From: Streptomyces scopuliridis RB72
GTDB lineage: Bacteria > Actinomycetota > Actinomycetes > Streptomycetales > Streptomycetaceae
Length of the DNA stretch: 64,000 nucleotides
Assembly: GCF_000718095.1 (NCBI RefSeq)
Contig: NZ_JOEI01000031.1
Span: 172,147-236,146, forward strand
Direction: 5' to 3'
Part shown: positions 29,001 through 36,292 of the stretch, piece after piece
Position numbering within the stretch: position 1 is the first letter of the stretch
How the letters are laid out: every line of letters begins with the position of its first letter
Program-made: the position numbers and the translations under genes
The notes under the pieces: generated by a model
What the model saw: the letters and a program-made list of their open reading frames with translations, nothing else
What the model was told of the DNA's origin: nothing
Databases searched by the model: none

Positions 29001-29704
29001 CCGATCAGCGCACAACCGACCAGCACGGTACGGACCAGCACCGATCCGACCCGTACCGCACCGACCCGCACCGCGGCGATCTGGACACGCACGCGAGCGG
29101 CACGCTCCGGCTCAGGACCACCTCGGCCCGTACGGAACAGCCGCAGACGCGGCAGCAGCCCCAGGACCCCGCGCCCCTCCCCCGGCTCGTCGTGCTGGTC
29201 GACGACTTCGACGCCCTGGTCGCGCCCGCGCTCGGCAGTCCCGGGCGGCCCGCGGCCGGTTCGGTCGTACGGGCCCTGGAGGCCGTGGCCAGGGACGGCG
29301 AGCGGCTCGGCGTCCATCTGGTGGCCACCTCGGCCCGCCCCGACCGTACGGTCGACACGGAGCTGGCCCAGGGCGCGCGGCTGCGGGTCGTGCTGGACGC
29401 GCCGCCGGTCGCGCCCTCCCCGGACGATCCGGCGCCCGGCCGCGGCCGGCTCGGCCATCCCGACGGCCGGGTCACGCCGTTCCAGGGCGGCCGGGTCACC
29501 GGCCGTATCCCGCGTACGGCGACGCTGCGGCCCACGGTCGTGCCCCTGGAGTGGGAGCGGATGGGCGATCCGCCGGCCCGCCGGCCGGTCAGGGAGCTGG
29601 GCAACGGCCCGACGGATCTGGCGCTGCTCGCGAGCGCTCTCGAACGGGCCGCCCGTTCCGTCGATGCTGTACCTGTCGCACCACTGACCCCGGCTCACCC
29701 CTGA
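26048..29704 (+). CDS. FHA domain plus FtsK/EssC-like ATPase, no membrane segment
   Basis: A 1,218-residue protein. Residues 1-85 (MQIRLTVLAPRGG, VLYAGRERLD) look like a degenerate FHA or ubiquitin-like fold. A full FHA domain lies at 98-192 with phospho-Thr contacts Gly120-Arg121-Ser122, Ser135-Arg136-x-His138 and Asn158-Gly159. A Gly/Pro/Tyr-rich linker (about 200-465) follows. From about 480 (WPDPAEVLLTALGPGPRLWERD, VPVTVGLREAGSLGLAGPRERL, WGWLGWLPHVRPAHGQDCRLLLAYD) it matches the N-terminal module of type VII secretion EccC/EssC ATPases. A second FtsK-like core has P-loop GPAGSGRTE (Arg856 where Lys is usual) and VLVDDFDAL (Asp1052-Asp1053). A DQR/TDQ repeat insert (about 955-1045) splits this core. 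EssC also has tandem FHA domains, but here no TM helix is seen. Start ATG 26048 is chosen by where similarity begins. Confidence 0.85.
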   Translation: MQIRLTVLAPRGGHAAGRVCDVLVTAPAGTALSAVASGLATAVSGPDASGTVVLYAGRERLDAQRCALGEPPLIDGAVLSLQVPGEDDAPADDVPAQLHVVAGPDAGGVHLLHGGQIRIGRSAEADVPLDDPDVSRLHCAVTVGEDGRVSVADLFSTNGTTLEGVAVGNRPVPLPPGALLRLGESALRLTVGARAPALPTAPDGEGHLRITRPGTDGQGPLPYGAESGPGGAAYSSSEGPAPVRGDGSATAAAGGPGSGPETGAYGTGGYATDGSAYGPAGASPGPQYSGARREPAPAHGPAAPGAHAPGAGPGEAPGGEARIRDEGHTSRAYGGFAPSGASSRVLGPQYGNPPGAPRVPDPRSADTHYGSRPAGGSPDGTHSRAAAPDPAYGTGAVAGPGGADARGADDRPQSHSRTSGSRRQATPTRGTEAPDAAARRRGGIGAWARRLAGSRGEELPESGPGPLAAAGTAGRGPRAETWPDPAEVLLTALGPGPRLWERDSRHPEALAVRLGTADRAAPDGGGPLPSVPVTVGLREAGSLGLAGPRERLAGLARAVVAQLAALHSPADLEIVLISTDRTRSLEERRRDWGWLGWLPHVRPAHGQDCRLLLAYDREQAAARTAELTRRLDDGPMGPGWASADPWTITEAAARHDGPYTVVIVDGDPGTAALRESTAQLAGAGAAAGVHLICLAETDAASPLSPIAATYETACAASLPFRECGAVALLSGDVATALRLLRTAVGQPAGHGTVAVVDAVSAAWADRFGRALAPLRASAGSGRGRPAAALPRSARLLDELGLARATPASLMARWASAADRTGDCTAVLGAGPRGPVSVDLTEEGPHLLIEGPAGSGRTELLRSVAASLAAAGRPDRLGLLLVDGAGGERGEGLSVCTELPHVTEHLIASDPVRMRQFAQALGAELKRRAELLGRLDFTEWHSRHEVAERIVGQRAPGAAEQRAGRRGESRADQRGAEPRGSDQRATDQRTTDQHGTDQHRSDPYRTDPHRGDLDTHASGTLRLRTTSARTEQPQTRQQPQDPAPLPRLVVLVDDFDALVAPALGSPGRPAAGSVVRALEAVARDGERLGVHLVATSARPDRTVDTELAQGARLRVVLDAPPVAPSPDDPAPGRGRLGHPDGRVTPFQGGRVTGRIPRTATLRPTVVPLEWERMGDPPARRPVRELGNGPTDLALLASALERAARSVDAVPVAPLTPAHP

Positions 29705-29736
29705 AGATCCCCGGACAGGGCATACGTCCGTCGTGG

Positions 29737-29849
29737 CACGTCACGAGCCCATCACGATCACTGCTCAGGCACCCTGATGGCTATTGCGGCACCCGGTCAC
29801 GCGGCGTAGGACTGTGCGCACGGGACGAGTGCAGCGTTGCCACGTCACG
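29737..29849. promoter_or_regulatory. Direct CACGTCACG repeats upstream of the sugar ABC operon
   Basis: CACGTCACG occurs exactly at 29737-29745 and 29841-29849, in the 205-bp region before the substrate-binding protein gene. They may be regulator sites; the factor is unknown. Confidence 0.35.
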
Positions 29850-29909
29850 GCCGCGTCGCCGGTCCCGCTTGCGTAGATCCGTACGCACACGGGAAGAGAC
29901 GGGGCAGTG

Positions 29910-31307
29910 ATGCGCACAACTCGTAGAGCACGTAAGGCTCTTGGGACCGGCAGAAACGGGCTCGGCACGCGCCGGGCGGCTGTGGCGATCGTCGCCGTCG
30001 GCGCCGTGGCCCTCAGCGGCTGCAGTGGTGATTCGAGCGACGACAAGGGCTCGGGCGACGCCACGAGCAAGGCCCCCGCGGCCACGGTCCAACTGCCCAA
30101 GCTGGACGGCGAGAAGATCCAGGTCGCGGCCGTCTGGACCGGCCCCGAGCAGGAGAACTTCACCAAGGTCCTCAGCGAGTTCGAGAAGCGCACCGGCGCG
30201 ACGGTCACGTTCGTCCCCGCCCAGGACCCGATCGTCAACTTCCTCGGGACGAAGATAGCCGGTGGCAGCCCGCCGGATGTCGCGATGCTGCCGCAGGTCG
30301 GCGCCATCCAGCAGGCCGTGGAGAAGAAGTGGGCCAAGCCCGCCGGCGCGGAGGCCAAGGCCCAGCTCGCGAAGAACTACAGCAAGGGCTGGCAGGACCT
30401 CGGCGCGGTGGACGGCACGCAGTACGGCGTGTACTTCAAGGCCGCCAACAAGTCGCTGGTCTGGTACAACAACGCCGCGTTCGAGAACGCGGGCGCCGCG
30501 GCCCCCAAGACCTGGCAGGACTTCCTGAAGGCCGCCGAGACGATCTCGGCCTCGGGTGTCACCCCGGTCTCGGTCGCGGGCGCGGACGGCTGGACGCTCA
30601 CCGACTGGTTCGAGAACATCTATCTCTCCCAGGCGGGCCCGGAGAAGTACGACCAGCTCGCCAAGCACGAGATCAAGTGGACCGACGGCTCCGTGAAGGA
30701 CGCGCTCACCACGCTCGGCCAGCTCTTCGGCAAGCCGAACCTGATCGCGGGCGGTACGGACGGCGCGCTCCAGACGGAGTTCCCCGCGTCCGTCACCCAG
30801 ACGTTCACCGGCGGCGACCAGCCCAAGGGCGCGATGGTCTTCGAGGGTGACTTCGTCGGCGTCAACATCGGCCAGACCGAGGCGAAGATCGGTACGGACG
30901 CGAAGGTCTTCCCGTTCCCCGCGGTGGGCACCGACTCCCCGGTGGTGACCGGTGGCGACGCGGCCGTGGCGCTCAAGGACACCAAGGGCGCGCAGGCGCT
31001 GCTGACCTTCCTGGCGTCCACGGACGCCGCGAAGATCTGGGCGGAGGCGGGCGGGTTCGTCTCGCCGAACAAGTCCCTGGACGCGGCCGCGTACCCGAAC
31101 GACGTCCAGCGCGACATCGCCAAGGCGCTGATCGCGGCGGGCGACGACTTCCGCTTCGACATGTCGGACCAGATGCCGCAGTCGTTCGGCGGTACCCCGG
31201 GCAAGGGCGAGTGGAAGGCGCTCCAGGACTTCCTGAAGAACCCGAAGGACGTCGCGGCGATCCAGCAGCAGCTGGAGACGGCCGCGGCCAAGGCGTACAC
31301 GAGCTGA
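29910..31307 (+). CDS. Sugar ABC transporter substrate-binding lipoprotein
   Basis: A 465-residue extracellular solute-binding protein of the family 1 (carbohydrate) type. The signal peptide ends in the lipobox VALSGC (lipidated Cys38), and the mature protein has the usual two-lobe markers: IQVAAVWTGPEQENFTKVLSEFEKRTGATVTF, then PDVAMLPQ, GVYFKAANKSLVWYNNAAFE and GAMVFEGDF. GTG 29907 lies one codon upstream and is an alternative start. It opens a three-gene operon with two permeases (5-bp gap, then 4-bp overlap). No ATPase gene is present; Streptomyces sugar importers commonly share MsiK. The sugar cannot be deduced. Confidence 0.92.
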   Translation: MRTTRRARKALGTGRNGLGTRRAAVAIVAVGAVALSGCSGDSSDDKGSGDATSKAPAATVQLPKLDGEKIQVAAVWTGPEQENFTKVLSEFEKRTGATVTFVPAQDPIVNFLGTKIAGGSPPDVAMLPQVGAIQQAVEKKWAKPAGAEAKAQLAKNYSKGWQDLGAVDGTQYGVYFKAANKSLVWYNNAAFENAGAAAPKTWQDFLKAAETISASGVTPVSVAGADGWTLTDWFENIYLSQAGPEKYDQLAKHEIKWTDGSVKDALTTLGQLFGKPNLIAGGTDGALQTEFPASVTQTFTGGDQPKGAMVFEGDFVGVNIGQTEAKIGTDAKVFPFPAVGTDSPVVTGGDAAVALKDTKGAQALLTFLASTDAAKIWAEAGGFVSPNKSLDAAAYPNDVQRDIAKALIAAGDDFRFDMSDQMPQSFGGTPGKGEWKALQDFLKNPKDVAAIQQQLETAAAKAYTS

Positions 31308-31311
31308 CGCG

Positions 31312-32661
31312 GTGAAATCAGCTGTCACGGGGGGTACCGCTGCGGCGGTGCCCCCCGTCAAGGGCAAACGCAAGAGCGTGACAGGCACACGCAAACTCGT
31401 CGCGGCCGGCTTCCTGCTGCCCGCGCTGGTGCTGCTGGGCGCGCTCGTGGTCTACCCCATCGGGTTCTCGGTCTACCGGTCGTTCTTCGACAAGTCGGGC
31501 GACAGCTTCGCCGGGCTCGACAACTACATCGAGCTCTTCACCGACGACACCATCCTGACCGCGGTCAAGAACAACGCGATCTGGGTGGTGGTGGCGCCCA
31601 CCGTCGCCACGGCGCTCGGGCTGATCTTCGCCGTACTCACCGAACGGGTGCGCTGGAGCACGGCCTTCAAGCTCGTCATCTTCATGCCGATGGCGATCTC
31701 GATGCTCGCCTCGGGCATCATCTTCCGGCTCGTGTACGAGCAGGACCCGGAGCGCGGCATCGCCAACGCGGTCGCGGTGGGTGTGCACGACACGTTCAGC
31801 GAGTCGGCGGGCTTCCCCAGAGCGCGTCCGCTGCCGGTACATCCGCTGAAACCGGCGGGCGACGGCGCGTTCGTCACCAAGGAGACCGTGAGCGCCGGGA
31901 CGGAGGTGCTGCTCCCGCTGGTGGGGGTGGCGCCCGCGAAGATGCCGTCCGACGCGGCGCCCGCCAAGGCCGCGAAGACCGCGGACGGCCGGGTCACCGG
32001 CACCGCCTGGCTGGACTTCACCAAGGGCGGCGGCGGCAAGCCCAATGTCATCGACGCCAAGGAGCTCGGCCTCAAGGGCATCAAGGTGGAGGCGGTCAAG
32101 GACGGCATGGTCGTCGCCTCCGCGACCGCGGGCGCCGACGGTACGTTCAGCCTGCCGGAAGCGGCCGACGGCGCGCAGCTCAGACTGCCCGCGGAGAACT
32201 TCAGGGAGCCGTACAACGGCGTGGACTGGCTGGGGCCCTCCCTGGTCACGCCCGCGATCATCGGCAGCTATATCTGGATGTGGGCCGGGTTCGCGATGGT
32301 GCTGATCGCGGCGGGGCTCGCGAGCGTGCCGCGTGAACTCATGGAGGCCGCGCGGGTGGACGGTGCCACCGAGTGGCAGGTCTTCCGCCGGATCACCGTG
32401 CCGCTGCTGGCGCCGGTGCTCGCGGTCGTCATGGTCACGCTGATGATCAACGTACTGAAGATCTTCGACCTGGTCTTCATCATCGCGCCGGGGTCGTCCC
32501 AGGACGACGCGAACGTGCTGGCGCTCCAGCTCTACCGCTCGTCGTTCGGTACGGACGCGGATCTCGGCGTGGGCAGCGCCATCGCCGTACTGCTGCTCCT
32601 GCTGGTGATCCCGGTGATGCTGTTCAACATACGACGCATGCGAAGGGAGACTCGCCGATGA
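31312..32661 (+). CDS. Sugar ABC transporter permease with large extracytoplasmic insert
   Basis: MalF-like permease of 449 residues. Normal elements: TM helices around 28-52, 88-108 and 120-140, and the EAA loop EAARVDGATEWQVFRRITVP (about 345-364), followed by further helices. Between TM segments, residues about 153-310 form an added outer domain. Its core (GRVTGTAWLDF, IDAKELGLKGIKVEAVKDGMVVASATAGADGTFSLPEA) has the strand pattern of carboxypeptidase-regulatory-like / SdrD-B immunoglobulin-type folds. Ordinary permeases of this family are about 300 residues. The start is GTG 31312, 5 bp after the binding-protein gene, and the stop overlaps the next permease start (ATGA). Confidence 0.9.
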   Translation: MKSAVTGGTAAAVPPVKGKRKSVTGTRKLVAAGFLLPALVLLGALVVYPIGFSVYRSFFDKSGDSFAGLDNYIELFTDDTILTAVKNNAIWVVVAPTVATALGLIFAVLTERVRWSTAFKLVIFMPMAISMLASGIIFRLVYEQDPERGIANAVAVGVHDTFSESAGFPRARPLPVHPLKPAGDGAFVTKETVSAGTEVLLPLVGVAPAKMPSDAAPAKAAKTADGRVTGTAWLDFTKGGGGKPNVIDAKELGLKGIKVEAVKDGMVVASATAGADGTFSLPEAADGAQLRLPAENFREPYNGVDWLGPSLVTPAIIGSYIWMWAGFAMVLIAAGLASVPRELMEAARVDGATEWQVFRRITVPLLAPVLAVVMVTLMINVLKIFDLVFIIAPGSSQDDANVLALQLYRSSFGTDADLGVGSAIAVLLLLLVIPVMLFNIRRMRRETRR

Positions 32662-33545
32662 CCACGAACGACGGTGCGATCAAGGTCAAGGCGGAGCAGC
32701 CCCTCGCGAGCAGGATCGCGGCCCGCGCGGGCGGCGGGGCGATGCGGGTCTTCCTGATCCTGGTGGGCCTGTTCTGGCTGATGCCCACGATCGGTCTGCT
32801 GATCTCCTCGCTGCGCGACGCGACGGACATCAGCGCGAGCGGCTGGTGGCAGGTCTTCACCGCGCCCGCGCAGCTCACCACCGAGAACTACTCGCGGCTC
32901 TTCGACAACGACATCATCACCAACTCGCTGCTCTCCACGATCCTGATCACCGTCCCGGCGACGGTCCTGGTCGTGGTGATCGGCTCGCTCGCCGGATACG
33001 CCTTCGCGTGGATGGACTTCCCGGGGCGCGACTGGTGGTTCCTGGTGGTCGTCGGCCTGCTGGTGGTCCCGGTGCAGGTCGCACTGGTCCCGGTCTCGAA
33101 GCTGTTCGGCGCCGTCGGCATCTTCGAGACGACCTTCGGCGTGGTGCTCTTCCATGTCGCGTTCGGTCTGCCCTTCGCGATCTTCCTGCTGCGGAACTTC
33201 TTCGCGGAGATCCCGAGGGAGCTGCTGGAGGCCGCGCGGCTCGACGGGGCGGGCGAGATACGGCTGTTCGTACGGGTCGTGATGCCGCTGGGCGGTCCGG
33301 CGATCGCCTCGCTCGGCATCTTCCAGTTCCTCTGGGTCTGGAACGACATGCTGGTCGCGCTGATCTTCGCGGACTCGAAGAACCCGCCGATCACCGTCGC
33401 GCTCCAGCAGCAGGTACGGCAGTTCGGCAACAACATCGACGTCCTGGCGCCCGGCGCGTTCGTGTCGATGGTGATCCCGCTGGCCGTGTTCTTCGCGTTC
33501 CAGCGGCAGTTCGTGACGGGCGTGATGGCGGGAGCCGTCAAATAG
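32658..33545 (+). CDS. Sugar ABC transporter permease (MalG-like)
   Basis: A 295-residue inner permease with six TM helices and the EAA motif EAARLDGAGEIRLFVRVVMP. MalG-type features include LIFADSKNPPITVALQQQ near the end. Start ATG 32658 overlaps the preceding stop by 4 bp. It completes the importer with the preceding binding protein and permease; a strong hairpin follows 33 bp downstream. Confidence 0.94.
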   Translation: MTTNDGAIKVKAEQPLASRIAARAGGGAMRVFLILVGLFWLMPTIGLLISSLRDATDISASGWWQVFTAPAQLTTENYSRLFDNDIITNSLLSTILITVPATVLVVVIGSLAGYAFAWMDFPGRDWWFLVVVGLLVVPVQVALVPVSKLFGAVGIFETTFGVVLFHVAFGLPFAIFLLRNFFAEIPRELLEAARLDGAGEIRLFVRVVMPLGGPAIASLGIFQFLWVWNDMLVALIFADSKNPPITVALQQQVRQFGNNIDVLAPGAFVSMVIPLAVFFAFQRQFVTGVMAGAVK

Positions 33546-33577
33546 CGTCCATGTAGCGTCGCGGACAAGGGTGTCGG

Positions 33578-33616
33578 CGGGGGAGAACGGGCCGCGGGAC
33601 GGCCGGTTCTCCCCCG
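33578..33616. terminator. Terminator hairpin after sugar ABC operon
   Basis: CGGGGGAGAAC (33578-33588) pairs with 33606-33616, with further GGCC pairing in the loop. It separates the operon from the convergent TetR gene. Confidence 0.8.
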
Positions 33617-33683
33617 TCGCGCTGTCCGGCCGGACAGTCGTTCCGCGCGTCCCCCGCGCGCCGGCCGCGGCGTAAGCAGTACG

Positions 33684-34316
33684 TCAGTCCCGGTGGCCGA
33701 GCGCCGCGACCGCCGAGGCCGCCAGATCGTCCAGATAGCCCGGGGGCAGCTCGCTGCGTACCACCACGAGCCGCCAGTAGAGCGGTCCGATGATCAGATC
33801 CAGCGCCCGGTCGGCGTCCGCGCCCTCGGGAAGCTCACCCCGTTCGACCGCCGCGCGGACGATCACCGCCGCGATGCCCCGCTGTCCGTCGAGCAGCGCC
33901 GCCTTGATCGCGTCGGAGATCTCGGGGTGGCGCGCGGCCTCCACCAGGAGATCCGGGATGACCTGCGAGGCCACCGGGTGGCGCAGGGCGTGGGAGGCCA
34001 CTTCGAGCAGGGCGCGCACATCGCCGTAGAGCGAACCGGTCCCGGGGGCGGGCAGCCCCTGCGCCGCGAAGGCGGAGACCAGATCGAGGACGAGCTCCAG
34101 CTTGGACTTCCAGCGGCGGTAGACGGCGGTCTTGCCGACTCCGGCCCGGCGCGCGATGCCCTCGATGGACATCCGGGCGAAGCCGACGGCGGCCAGTTCC
34201 TCGAAGACGGCGGCGCGGATGGCGTCGGTCACGTCCTCCCGGAGCACGGCGGCGCCCGCCGGGACGCGGCGTGCGGTGCGCGGGGCGCCGGCACTGGCGC
34301 GGGGGTCGGTAGTCAT
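33684..34316 (-). CDS. TetR family transcriptional regulator
   Basis: A 210-residue repressor. The helix-turn-helix is at about 33-70 (VFEELAAVGFARMSIEGIARRAGVGKTAVYRRWKSKLEL), followed by a TetR C-terminal ligand domain of the TetR_C_16/AcrR-like kind ending LIIGPLYWRLVVVRSELPPGYLDDL. Start ATG 34316. It is divergent from the polysaccharide exporter genes across 172 bp and probably controls them or itself. Confidence 0.9.
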   Translation of the reverse strand: MTTDPRASAGAPRTARRVPAGAAVLREDVTDAIRAAVFEELAAVGFARMSIEGIARRAGVGKTAVYRRWKSKLELVLDLVSAFAAQGLPAPGTGSLYGDVRALLEVASHALRHPVASQVIPDLLVEAARHPEISDAIKAALLDGQRGIAAVIVRAAVERGELPEGADADRALDLIIGPLYWRLVVVRSELPPGYLDDLAASAVAALGHRD

Positions 34317-34358
34317 CGCGTACGAGCATAGCGCCGATCGACGTGACGACGACACGGT

Positions 34359-34372
34359 TGCGTTGCGACGCA
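34359..34372. promoter_or_regulatory. Candidate TetR operator
   Basis: TGCGT-TGCG-ACGCA is an inverted repeat in the divergent region. Nearby CGTGACGACGA (about 34341) and CGTTACGACGA (about 34392) form a direct repeat. Either could be bound by the TetR protein; not tested. Confidence 0.3.
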
Positions 34373-34488
34373 CTCCGTCCTACCTTTGGCGTTACGACGA
34401 TACGTACCCGTTCCGTCGCTGGGAGGGCCCCCATCGCCCCCCATCGCCGACCGGCGCCACCCCAGAACACCGTCGAAAGCGACCCCCC

Positions 34489-35412
34489 GTGAGCCAGACG
34501 ATCGCACCGGCCTCACCGGTCCCGGAGCCCGCTACCGGGAGCGTGACCGATCTCAGCGCCCTCGCCCGCCGCCACGGCCTGACCGTGAGCGGCGCCCGCC
34601 CCGCCCTGCCCGACTATCTCCGCGCCCTGTGGTCGCGCCGGCATTTCATCGGCGCCTTCGCCACCGCCCGGCTGACCGCCCAGTACAGCCAGGCGAAGCT
34701 CGGCCAGATCTGGCAGATCATGACCCCGCTGCTGAACGCGACGGTCTACTACTTCATCTTCGGGGTGCTGCTCAACACCAAGCACGGCGTGCCGGACTTC
34801 ATCCCGTTCCTGGTCACGGGCGTCTTCATCTGGACCTTCACCTCGAACTCGATCATGGCCGGCACCCGCGCGATCTCCGGCAACCTCGGTCTCGTACGGG
34901 CCCTGCACTTCCCGCGCGCCGCCCTGCCGATCGGGCTCGCGCTCCAGCAGCTCCAGCAACTGCTGTTCTCCCTGGGCGCGCTGGTGGTGATCCTGGTCTG
35001 CTTCGGCCAGTACCCCGCGGTCAGCTGGCTGCTCGCAATACCGGCCCTGCTGCTCCAGTCGCTCTTCAACACCGGCGTCTCGATGGCCGTGGCCAGGCTG
35101 GCGGCCAGGACGCCGGACATCTCGCAGCTGATGCCGTTCCTGCTGCGCACCTGGATGTATGTGTCGGGCGTGATGTGGAGCGTCGACAAGGTCACGAACG
35201 GCGACGGTCTGCCGCATGTGGTGACGGTGATCCTGAAGTGCAACCCGGCCGCCGTCTATATCGATCTGATGCGCTTCGCGCTTATCGACAGCTATACCGC
35301 CGGTCAACTGCCCCCGCACATCTGGGCCGTCGCCCTGGGCTGGGCGCTGCTCGCGGGCGTCGGCGGTTTCCTGTTCTTCTGGAAGGCCGAGGAGGAGTAC
35401 GGACGTGGCTGA
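34489..35412 (+). CDS. ABC-2 type permease, polysaccharide/teichoic acid export (TagG-like)
   Basis: A 307-residue membrane component of a cell-surface polymer exporter. It has the N-terminal YLRALWSRRHFI and SQAKLGQIWQIMTPLLNATVYYFIFG segments typical of TagG/Wzm permeases, and six TM helices. Start GTG 34489. The stop overlaps the ATPase gene start by 8 bp. In Gram-positives such pairs flip wall teichoic acid or similar glycopolymer from the cytoplasm; Streptomyces homologues probably export teichuronic/teichulosonic-type polymers, which is inference. Confidence 0.9.
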   Translation: MSQTIAPASPVPEPATGSVTDLSALARRHGLTVSGARPALPDYLRALWSRRHFIGAFATARLTAQYSQAKLGQIWQIMTPLLNATVYYFIFGVLLNTKHGVPDFIPFLVTGVFIWTFTSNSIMAGTRAISGNLGLVRALHFPRAALPIGLALQQLQQLLFSLGALVVILVCFGQYPAVSWLLAIPALLLQSLFNTGVSMAVARLAARTPDISQLMPFLLRTWMYVSGVMWSVDKVTNGDGLPHVVTVILKCNPAAVYIDLMRFALIDSYTAGQLPPHIWAVALGWALLAGVGGFLFFWKAEEEYGRG

Positions 35413-36220
35413 CAAAAGGCAGAGTACGGAGACCGCCGAGCCGTTCACCGAGCGGGAACGCGTCCCCACCGTCGTCGTCGACGGCGTCCACATCACCTAC
35501 ACCGTCCATGGCACCAAGGGCGGCCGGGGCAGTGCCACCTCCGCGCTGAGCCGGATCGTCTCACGCCGGTCGGCCCCCGGAGCGCGCGAGGTGCACGCCG
35601 TCAAGGGCGTCAGCTTCGCCGCGTACAAGGGCGAGGCCATCGGTCTGATCGGCTCCAACGGATCCGGCAAGTCGACCCTGCTGAAGGCCATCGCGGGACT
35701 GCTGCCGCCCTCGCGCGGCCAGGTCTTCACCCGGGGTCAGCCCTCGCTCCTCGGCGTCAACGCGGCGCTGATGAGCGATCTGACCGGCGAGCGGAACGTC
35801 ATCCTCGGCGGGCTGGCCATGGGCATGTCGCGGGAGCAGGTCCGTACCCGCTACGACGACATCGTGGAGTTCTCCGGGATCAACGAGAAGGGCGACTTCA
35901 TCTCGCTGCCGATGCGGACGTACTCCTCGGGCATGGGCGCCCGGCTGCGCTTCTCGATCGCCGCCGCCAAGAGCCATGACGTCCTGCTGATCGACGAGGC
36001 GCTGTCCACCGGCGACGCCAGATTCCAGCGCCGCAGCCAGGAGCGCATCACCGAGCTGCGCGCGGAGGCCGGCACGGTCTTCCTGGTCAGCCACAGCAAC
36101 AAGTCCATCCTCGAAACCTGTGACCGGGCGCTCTGGCTGGAGTCGGGGACGCTGCGGATGGACGGCCCGGCTCAGGAAGTCGTCGCGGCGTACGAGGAGT
36201 TCACCGGCAAGAAGAAGTAG
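35405..36220 (+). CDS. ABC transporter ATPase, polysaccharide export (TagH-like)
   Basis: A 271-residue ATPase partner of the TagG-like permease. Walker A GSNGSGKST at 83-91, a short signature YSSGMGARLRFS (the TagH/Wzt form of LSGGQ), Walker B VLLIDEALSTGD and the switch His in FLVSHS are all present. The N-terminal about 60 residues, with HITYTVHGTKGG, are typical of the group. No C-terminal substrate-recognition domain follows, as in TagH-like rather than O9a-type Wzt proteins. A perfect terminator follows. Confidence 0.93.
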   Translation: MADKRQSTETAEPFTERERVPTVVVDGVHITYTVHGTKGGRGSATSALSRIVSRRSAPGAREVHAVKGVSFAAYKGEAIGLIGSNGSGKSTLLKAIAGLLPPSRGQVFTRGQPSLLGVNAALMSDLTGERNVILGGLAMGMSREQVRTRYDDIVEFSGINEKGDFISLPMRTYSSGMGARLRFSIAAAKSHDVLLIDEALSTGDARFQRRSQERITELRAEAGTVFLVSHSNKSILETCDRALWLESGTLRMDGPAQEVVAAYEEFTGKKK

Positions 36221-36242
36221 CCCGCCCGAGGCCGACAGGGCA

Positions 36243-36277
36243 AGGGGCGCCCGGCTCATCGCGAGCCGGGCGCCCCT
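36243..36277. terminator. Bidirectional terminator hairpin between exporter operon and gdhB
   Basis: AGGGGCGCCCGGCTC (36243-36257) pairs perfectly with 36263-36277 around ATCGC. It lies between two convergent stop codons (36220 and 36293). Confidence 0.92.
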
Positions 36278-36292
36278 CCTGCTGTGCGCTGC

